NCBI GenBank assembly: GCA_001769275.1
Contig: MEOQ01000041.1
Coordinates: forward strand, 1-64,000
Direction of reading: 5' to 3'
Length of the DNA: 64,000 bases
Source of the DNA: Bacteroidetes bacterium GWF2_43_63
Lineage (GTDB): Bacteria > Bacteroidota > Bacteroidia > Bacteroidales > DTU049
Shown: piece by piece, positions 59,701 through 64,000 of the stretch
How the letters are laid out: each line of letters opens with the position of its first letter
Numbering within the stretch: the stretch's first letter is position 1
The notes under the pieces: model-generated
What the model was told of the DNA's origin: nothing
Database searches by the model: none
What the model saw: only the letters and a program-made list of their open reading frames with translations
Position numbers and translations under genes: made by a program

Positions 59701-60057
59701 GCACAGAACTATGTTCTTGAAGTTACTGGAATCAGTGATTTGGCAAGCAATGTAATGGCTCTGACTTATCAGTTCCCATTGATGCTTGACACCACAACAT
59801 CAATTTCTGAAATCGAAAATTCGAATATTCAGATTTTCCCGAACCCGGCCAGCGATGTAATCAACCTTACCGGTGTTTCATCGGCCGATCGCATCGAAGT
59901 GTACAGCAACATGGGCATGCTTGTCATGAGCCGTGAAGCTGACGGAAACGACTCTGTCATTATCGAGACTTCGGTTCTTTCAAATGGTTTGTACTACATC
60001 AACATCCGCATGAAAGACGGCGCTGTTGAAACAAAACCTGTTGTGATTATCCGATAA
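56704..60057 (+). CDS. Secreted lamin-tail/Ig-like repeat protein with T9SS type A sorting domain
   Basis: A 1117-residue exported protein (ATG 56704, signal MKKLQLIFLILFTSFAARSQ). After a beta-rich N-terminal part it has Ig-like units of the SbsA type (VKVKFSEAMDNVTAETVANYTGLAGIGSATLNATLDTVTLAL) and two lamin-tail domains (VITEIMYNPAESGTDSTEFIEI ... STFGIGNNGATVKIL ... GGYSLSLCDPSLDNN). A 1.09-kb block (364 residues) is repeated: NYTGLAGIGSATLNATLDTVTLAL near 57721 returns near 58813. The C-terminus (NIQIFPNPASDVINLTG ... GLYYINIRMKDG) is a T9SS type A signal. Likely a cell-surface protein, with unknown ligand. No ABC or SusD partner is near. Confidence 0.9.
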   Translation: MKKLQLIFLILFTSFAARSQDLLCSWHFDTLLVAPNTDVVIPADSGSQDGSATIYLDGTNGSSLFNTATGGELSAFGGSTVNDGRTTPLATLSLCPINTTANGKGAVIRFSTTGYENPIITYAARNTSTGFQNQFIEYSTDGVTFTRCDTISGLTTTFVLKTIDLSAFDVLDEAANVYIRIIFDGATSSTGNNRVDNITINATSTSATDIVPPTVLGANATSLTDIWVRFSEPVGASAEVTTNYTGVGTITSATRTTGLDSVHIVLATPLTFGVADTICIANVADVTGNVMISNPCFQVVFGTLDVTPPTAISAWPANLATVKVKFSEAMDNVTAETVANYTGLAGIGSATLNATLDTVTLALSINLVSGIADTLYVQNVEDTAGNAMAAMQQFVLFMDTSTTVANLVITEIMYNPAESGTDSTEFIEILNNGSTAVNLMNYTITYGTSTHTITTSNVVNPGDRFLIAPKAVVASNFYGVSFYQGSTFGIGNNGATVKILNGSGIVVDSVMYDDVAPWPTAADEGGYSLSLCDPSLDNNAGSSWSLGTVFFSTINTHDVYADPGQGCVVPVDNTPPVVDTAFATNLNTVKVVFNEVVDNITAETIANYTGLAGIGAASLNATMDTVTLTLSTPLLDNVADTIHIAGIEDTAGNVMATTQSFRLIFSIADIIPPTVINAWPETHAVVKVKFSEVMDNVTAETVANYTGLAGIGSATLNATMDTVTLALSTNLINGVSDTLYIQNVEDTAGNAMAAQQMFVLFIDTVTIPKALVITEIMYNPAESGTDSTEFIEIYNNDVVSVDLLNYVLNYGASTFTFPSSLVIAPGEYALVSSNATAASNFYGVTFLQGSTGGIGNGGATIVLLSPTGLLVDTVTYDDVAPWPTLADEGGYSLSLCDPTLDNNVGSNWGLGTIFFGTVNTHDVYADPGEGCSATADTVPPVALSASLTNLTTAVVTFNEALDLASAQTTGNYTGLGTVSTAVLTSSTVVTLTLSTPLVNAQNYVLEVTGISDLASNVMALTYQFPLMLDTTTSISEIENSNIQIFPNPASDVINLTGVSSADRIEVYSNMGMLVMSREADGNDSVIIETSVLSNGLYYINIRMKDGAVETKPVVIIR

Positions 60058-60074
60058 TCTGACTTTTTCATTTT

Positions 60075-60110
60075 AAAAAAGCTTCCCGGCCTTCCGGGAA
60101 GCTTTTTTTT
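60075..60110 (+). terminator. Terminator after the lamin-tail gene
   Basis: AAAAAAGCTTCCCGG pairs with CCGGGAAGCTTTTTT around CCTTC, ending in eight T; about 20 bp after the stop codon. Confidence 0.9.
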
Positions 60111-60154
60111 ATTGTTGTTTTCGAAATTCAAAAACTAAAAATGTTGGGTGCTTT

Positions 60155-60439
60155 CCGTTCGGCATAGTCCCTTATAGATATTTGTTTGAGGCTGTTTCAA
60201 ATAGTCTTCAGCAACAAAAACAACATTCCACCGTCCGAAAGCGACGCAGGAGCTGAAGGACATGGAACCGTTGTTTTTGCCATTGTTACGACGGTTCCAT
60301 GTTCCGGCTGAACAGCATCCCTCGAAGGGTTTTGAACCCTTCGAGGGATTTTTAACCAGCCAGAACGGTGGAATGTCGTAACAATACAGTTGTTTTGAGA
60401 AATACTCAGTAGAATAATCTAATCAGACTACGCCGAACG
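60155..60439. repeat. Nested palindromic complex with AGCAAAAAC-family and CCCTCGAAGGG hairpins
   Basis: The outer arms CGTTCGGCATAGTC (60155-60168) and GACTACGCCGAACG (60426-60439) are inverted with one mismatch. Inside lies a reversed copy of the 36321-36389 element (60211-60280, about 90% identity), then a second element bounded by ATTGTTACGAC (60283-60293) and GTCGTAACAAT (60375-60385), whose centre is CCCTCGAAGGGTTTTGAA with its complement. It fills the 414-bp gap between two genes; no coding frame is seen. Confidence 0.85.
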
Positions 60440-60471
60440 AAGGGAGCTTATCTCAATTCTAATCTCGTAAA

Positions 60472-61293
60472 TCATTCCGCCCGCATAAACACAAACCGCT
60501 CCTGCCCTGCCCTGCGAAGGAAGTTGCCATTCCAGGAATAATAGGATTCTGGTATACGCCGCATATGATTGTAGAGATACAGATTGAGGAAATAATCGTA
60601 GATATAATCCGCGATTTTCTTTCCGGAACGCTCGAACAGCGCGTAAATATCCGCTTCGCCGAACTCGGTAAAATTGTAATTGTAGTTATACGTATCCGAA
60701 GTCAAATCATAGTCCCAGGCACCGTCGAGATAATCAATCAGCGGAAACGATGCATACAGCAACGGCGACGCAAGAATCGTATCATCAACCGGATTTATCC
60801 GGAGCCAAAAACAAAGATCGATTCGCGAAATAACTGTATCGAATTTTATAAAACTGTTGTTGGCAAAGTATAATGTATCGCCCACCGGCGTTGTCTTTTC
60901 CTCAATGTACATCTGCACAAATTCAATAATAAACTTGTCGCTTTTCTCAATCAGAAAATCATTAATAGTGCTGTCTGAATACAAATCAAAACTGTTCGAT
61001 GAAAGATTCTGAGTCATCGAGCTCCTGAAAACACTATCCACTTCAGTGGTTCCGTTGTTTTTCAGAAAATAGCTTCTATATGGAAAATAGCGCCTGGCGT
61101 AGGTTTCAGCCGATGATGTACCTTGTGGTTTTATAAAAAACATTTGCCAGTCGCTCGAAAATGTGATATAGAGCGATGGCCGATTAGTGTCGGCAATAAA
61201 ACCACGGGCCAGTTTCTTTTCCGACTGGCACGATAGCAACAATGCAGAAATTAAAAAGCAAACAGAAAAAATAAGTTTAGTTGGAAGCTGCAT
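60472..61293 (-). CDS. Hypothetical lipoprotein
   Basis: A 273-residue predicted lipoprotein from the ATG at 61293: leader MQLPTKLIFSVCFLISALLLSC ends at a lipobox Cys. The mature part starts QSEKKLARGFIADTNRPSLYITFSSDWQMFFIKP and contains VDSVFRSSMTQNLSSNSFDLYSDS and FWLRINPVDDTILASPLLYASFPLIDYLDGAWDYDL; it ends with a cluster of Tyr. No family is recognised. The ATG overlaps by 17 bp the stop region of the flavodiiron gene, so it is its downstream partner; the outer frame would start at 61341, less likely. Confidence 0.8.
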   Translation of the reverse strand: MQLPTKLIFSVCFLISALLLSCQSEKKLARGFIADTNRPSLYITFSSDWQMFFIKPQGTSSAETYARRYFPYRSYFLKNNGTTEVDSVFRSSMTQNLSSNSFDLYSDSTINDFLIEKSDKFIIEFVQMYIEEKTTPVGDTLYFANNSFIKFDTVISRIDLCFWLRINPVDDTILASPLLYASFPLIDYLDGAWDYDLTSDTYNYNYNFTEFGEADIYALFERSGKKIADYIYDYFLNLYLYNHMRRIPESYYSWNGNFLRRAGQERFVFMRAE

Positions 61294-62494
61294 CGCGCTC
61301 CAGAACTTTTTCAGCCAATACTTTTCCGTACTGAAATGCAAGCGTAAGCTCTTCCTGGCTGGGTGTAAACTTTACAAACACTCCGTCGCCACAGAAATCG
61401 AGTTTTAGATTTTCCATCATCGATTTCAACAGAACAGCAGATTCGCCACTCCAGCCATAGGAGCCAAAAGCACCTGCAGGTTTACCTTTGTCGCGTATCG
61501 GACAAATGGCCGCCAGAAATTTATACGCGGGCATCAGGATGTTTTGATTAATAGTCGGACTGCCAAGTACAAGCCCGTTTGAAGCTGTAATAGCTGCATC
61601 CAGATCGCCCAAAGATGCTGTTTCGATATCCATCAGCTGAGCTTTTATATTGCTTTCGGACTCGATGCCACGCGCAATTTCCTGTGCAATCATTGTCGTT
61701 TTCTGATAAGCAGAAACATATGCAACAAGAATTGATTTTGCATTCGGATTTTTCAAATATTCTTCGCACATGGATTTCGAACGGTCGACATAACGCTTCC
61801 AGTCGTTCAGTAGTAAAGGCCCATGACCGTTGAGAATTGCCTTTATTGGAAGGGGTTCAATTTTTTCAACGGCCTTGAGGAAAAATTTGCTGTATGGTTT
61901 TAGAATCACATTGAAATAATAATCGAACGCATCGTCATAGTTGCCGACCTTGTTGTCGATCATTTCATCGTGCGCAAAATGAGCGCCGAACGAATCGCAG
62001 GTGAACAGCAATTGTTCTTCCTCAAACCAGGTGTACATACTATCCGGCCAGTGCAGGTTCGGAGCACTGATGAACTTCAATGTGGCATCGCCAAGATCGA
62101 GCACGTCGCCATCTTTCACAATGCGGTGTGGAAAATCGCGGTTCATCAGATCTTTCATGTAGCGGATGGCGTTGCCTGTGCCAATCACGGTTGCATTGGG
62201 CGCTTCGTTCAAAAGCAAAGCAACAGAACCACTGTGATCCGGCTCGGTATGATTGAGAATGATGTATTCAATTTCATTTAGGGCCGTCAGTTTGCTGAGT
62301 TTTTCTTTATAAACCGGCCAGAATTTTTCTTTCACTGTTTCAACAACAGCTTTTTTCTGAGCGTTGATGAAATATGCATTGTAGGTTGTGCCATACTTGG
62401 TTTCCATCACAACATCGAAAGTAACGATGTCTTTATCGAGTACTCCCACCCATGTTGTTTTCGGTGAGACCTGAATCGTTTTATTGTCTGCCAT
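61277..62494 (-). CDS. Flavodiiron protein (FprA family A-type flavoprotein)
   Basis: A 405-residue flavodiiron protein that reduces O2 (and in some members NO) to water, protecting anaerobes. The metallo-beta-lactamase-like diiron domain holds NHTEPDHSGSVALLL (HxExD ligands), CDSFGAHFAHDE and ILNGHGPLLL. The flavodoxin-like domain follows with ILVAYVSAYQKTTMIAQEIARGIE (FMN phosphate loop) and GLVLGSPTIN. No rubredoxin domain is fused, as in A-type. It is the gene downstream of topo IV by 11 bp and overlaps the lipoprotein gene that follows. Its presence fits a microaerophilic or anaerobic life, as does cytochrome bd. Confidence 0.95.
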   Translation of the reverse strand: MADNKTIQVSPKTTWVGVLDKDIVTFDVVMETKYGTTYNAYFINAQKKAVVETVKEKFWPVYKEKLSKLTALNEIEYIILNHTEPDHSGSVALLLNEAPNATVIGTGNAIRYMKDLMNRDFPHRIVKDGDVLDLGDATLKFISAPNLHWPDSMYTWFEEEQLLFTCDSFGAHFAHDEMIDNKVGNYDDAFDYYFNVILKPYSKFFLKAVEKIEPLPIKAILNGHGPLLLNDWKRYVDRSKSMCEEYLKNPNAKSILVAYVSAYQKTTMIAQEIARGIESESNIKAQLMDIETASLGDLDAAITASNGLVLGSPTINQNILMPAYKFLAAICPIRDKGKPAGAFGSYGWSGESAVLLKSMMENLKLDFCGDGVFVKFTPSQEELTLAFQYGKVLAEKVLERDAASN

Positions 62495-62505
62495 TTTATT
62501 CTATT

Positions 62506-64000
62506 TTAAAGTGATAAAGTAATCTGTCCGTCGAGGCCCTCTTCTGTTTCTGCGCCATCGCTTGAGTTCGTCGGTTGATCCTCAGCTAAGCCAAGCAATT
62601 CACGAATCATTTTATCCGTAGTTGGTTTGGGATCATTGACCGAAAACTTTTTCAACGGCACGGTACTAATTTTTTTACCTTTTGCCTTAATCCCTCTGAT
62701 GACGGCAAATTCAGCTACATCAATTTCTTCAGGATCTTTTGGTTTCTTGAGCTTTTTCGAATCGTAGAAGACCGTAATTACCGGGAAATATTCCGTCGAT
62801 ATCCACTCAATCTGATCGCCCTCATCCATGAATTCCACAGTTTTTTCGCCAGGACCCTGTTCAACCTGAAAGCGTTTTAGATACCACTCTTTGTCCGTGT
62901 TTTTGTACAAAACAGTGAAAACGCGCAAAGGATTAAATTTCTCAATGTGCATTATATCTTCGTCGAAATGCATCTGCATATCGGGCTTGGCAATGCGGTA
63001 GTAGCCGGATTTCATGAGGAACAGCAATGTGTCGTTGTGATGAAAAGCGCCAAGATATTGCCCGCGTTCCTCAGTAGTCAACCGCAGTATTTCCTTATCG
63101 TACCAGTATTTTATTCCACCCAGCGTCGATTTTCCTTCGTCCTTGAGTTTGATTTTTCGAATCATAAAACGTGTCAACTGGTTGCCAATCGATGCACGTC
63201 CTTTGATGGATAACTCGCTGAAATCAAAATCGAAAACCAGTTTTTTCAATTTCGGTCTGGGCACCAGATATACAGAAATCACTTCGGCTTCGCCATTGGG
63301 ATTGGCGGTAAAATACAGGACTTTTGAATGCGGCGTGCCCTGCGTAAGATTGTATTCTTTGTCTCTGGTAATGCCTTTTACATAAAACCGCTTCACATAC
63401 GTTGTTCCGGTGGCGCCATCGCGATAAATGGCGTTGTAAATGGTACGCTCATCATTTTTCTTAAAGACATCGATGTGAATGATGTTTTTACCCAGAAAAA
63501 CCTTATCGGCAACTTTGGTTACAATACAGGTTCCATCCTGCGTGAAAGCAATGATGTCGTCGAGTTCAGAACACTCGGTCACATACTCCATTTTCTTTAA
63601 ACCGAAGCCGGCAAAACCTTCTTCACGGTCGACATACAGCTTCTGATTTGCAATGGCAACCGCAGCCGCCTGAATGTTATCGAATGCGCGAATCTCTGTT
63701 TTTCGCTCACGTCCCTTTGAATATTTCTTTTTAATATCGCGGAAATACGCAATGCAATATTCAATCAGATTGTCAAGACGATCCTGCACTTTTTTGATTT
63801 GATCTTCAAGCCCTTTAATGATTTCATCGGCCTTGAATGCATCGAATTTCGATATGCGCTTGATTTTGATTTCTGTCAGACGCGCAACATCGTCCATGGT
63901 GATTTCGCGATAGAATTTTTTCTTGTAGGGCTTGAGTCCTTTGTCGATCGTTTCGAGAACGCTTTCCCATGTGGTACACTCTTCAATGTCGCGGTATATC
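62506..64000 (-). CDS. parC: DNA topoisomerase IV subunit A (C-terminal part, cut by the window end)
   Basis: The reading frame continues without a stop to base 64000, so the gene is partial; the 5' part lies beyond the window. The visible 498 residues have YRDIEECTTWESVLETIDKG and KKKFYREITMDDVARLTEIKIKRISKFDAFKADEII, the core ending, then coiled coil (LEDQIKKVQDRLDNLIEYCIAYF), then the C-terminal propeller-like domain (FAGFGLKKMEYVTECSELDDIIAFTQDGTCIVTKVADKVF). This order is that of type IIA subunit A of the Bacteroidota ParC branch; GyrA cannot be fully excluded. An ATG at 63897 is internal. Confidence 0.9.
   Translation of the reverse strand, partial: IYRDIEECTTWESVLETIDKGLKPYKKKFYREITMDDVARLTEIKIKRISKFDAFKADEIIKGLEDQIKKVQDRLDNLIEYCIAYFRDIKKKYSKGRERKTEIRAFDNIQAAAVAIANQKLYVDREEGFAGFGLKKMEYVTECSELDDIIAFTQDGTCIVTKVADKVFLGKNIIHIDVFKKNDERTIYNAIYRDGATGTTYVKRFYVKGITRDKEYNLTQGTPHSKVLYFTANPNGEAEVISVYLVPRPKLKKLVFDFDFSELSIKGRASIGNQLTRFMIRKIKLKDEGKSTLGGIKYWYDKEILRLTTEERGQYLGAFHHNDTLLFLMKSGYYRIAKPDMQMHFDEDIMHIEKFNPLRVFTVLYKNTDKEWYLKRFQVEQGPGEKTVEFMDEGDQIEWISTEYFPVITVFYDSKKLKKPKDPEEIDVAEFAVIRGIKAKGKKISTVPLKKFSVNDPKPTTDKMIRELLGLAEDQPTNSSDGAETEEGLDGQITLSL

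Overview
The window looks like chromosome of a Bacteroidota bacterium, most like the Bacteroidales/Sphingobacteriales side of the phylum. Evidence: families almost confined to that phylum (DUF4492 before cydAB, DUF4290, DUF3276, DUF5683), two large secreted proteins ending in type IX secretion (T9SS) sorting domains, many promoters of the phylum type (TTG/TTTG, about 19-21 bp, TAnnTTTG), few Shine-Dalgarno sequences, and a MurA with Asp in place of the usual catalytic Cys. No rRNA, tRNA, CRISPR array, integrase or transposase gene was seen. Almost every gene is chromosomal housekeeping; the accessory material sits in a few islands and in repeat-rich intergenic gaps.

Layout. 1-3.3 kb: a small secreted repeat protein, HtpG and LemA. 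3.3-7.2 kb: a 91-bp tandem hairpin repeat, then a cytochrome bd operon (DUF4492, cydA, cydB, and a 38-residue CydX-like peptide) and a lone Imm-5-like protein. 7.3-9.6 kb: an SPFH / PH-like membrane protein / Arc-type module and an arrestin-like Spo0M protein. 9.6-13.2 kb: an aminotransferase, two DUF1573 proteins, and a Crp/Fnr regulator with a co-transcribed unknown. 13.2-17.5 kb (accessory): two truncated Rhs tips with different C-terminal toxin-like domains, each followed by a candidate envelope-anchored immunity gene, plus a third Rhs leader remnant. 17.8-22 kb: phosphohexomutase, two lipoproteins, ornithine aminotransferase (rocD). 22.1-25.4 kb (accessory): a 3.2-kb insert between two 88-bp direct repeats made of the rocD 3' end and its terminator. 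25.5-34.2 kb: membrane protein, LOG-family protein, lysine-ketoglutarate-reductase-like enzyme, HMA-like protein, a fibronectin-type repeat protein with T9SS tail, and a class A PBP. 34.7-42 kb: pirin, alpha-galactosidase, MurA, DUF4290, UvrD-type helicase. 42.5-47.5 kb: lepB-dapB-DUF5683-parB-parA, with a parS-like site at 42266, and a PurA-like protein. 47.7-56.5 kb: cysteine synthase, guanine deaminase, class III aminotransferase, a BRO-N protein, a ppx-ppk-sixA polyphosphate group, glyA. 56.7-64 kb: a lamin-tail T9SS protein, a lipoprotein, a flavodiiron protein and the C-terminal part of topoisomerase IV subunit A, cut by the window end.

The intergenic gaps are unusual. Several carry families of palindromic elements that recur across the window: a CACGCG...GCGCGCC element, an AGCAAAAAC-ended inverted repeat, a CCCTCGAAGGG hairpin, a TGACCATCC/TTGTCCCTGGGGC element, and CAAGGT-type hexamer and TAGGCGT heptamer microsatellites. 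One GC-rich palindrome appears to lie in frame inside the Rhs leader. The strongest leads for something new are the Rhs tip array with its repeated leader, the rocD-end duplication around a 3.2-kb insert, the SPFH/Arc module, and the palindrome families.
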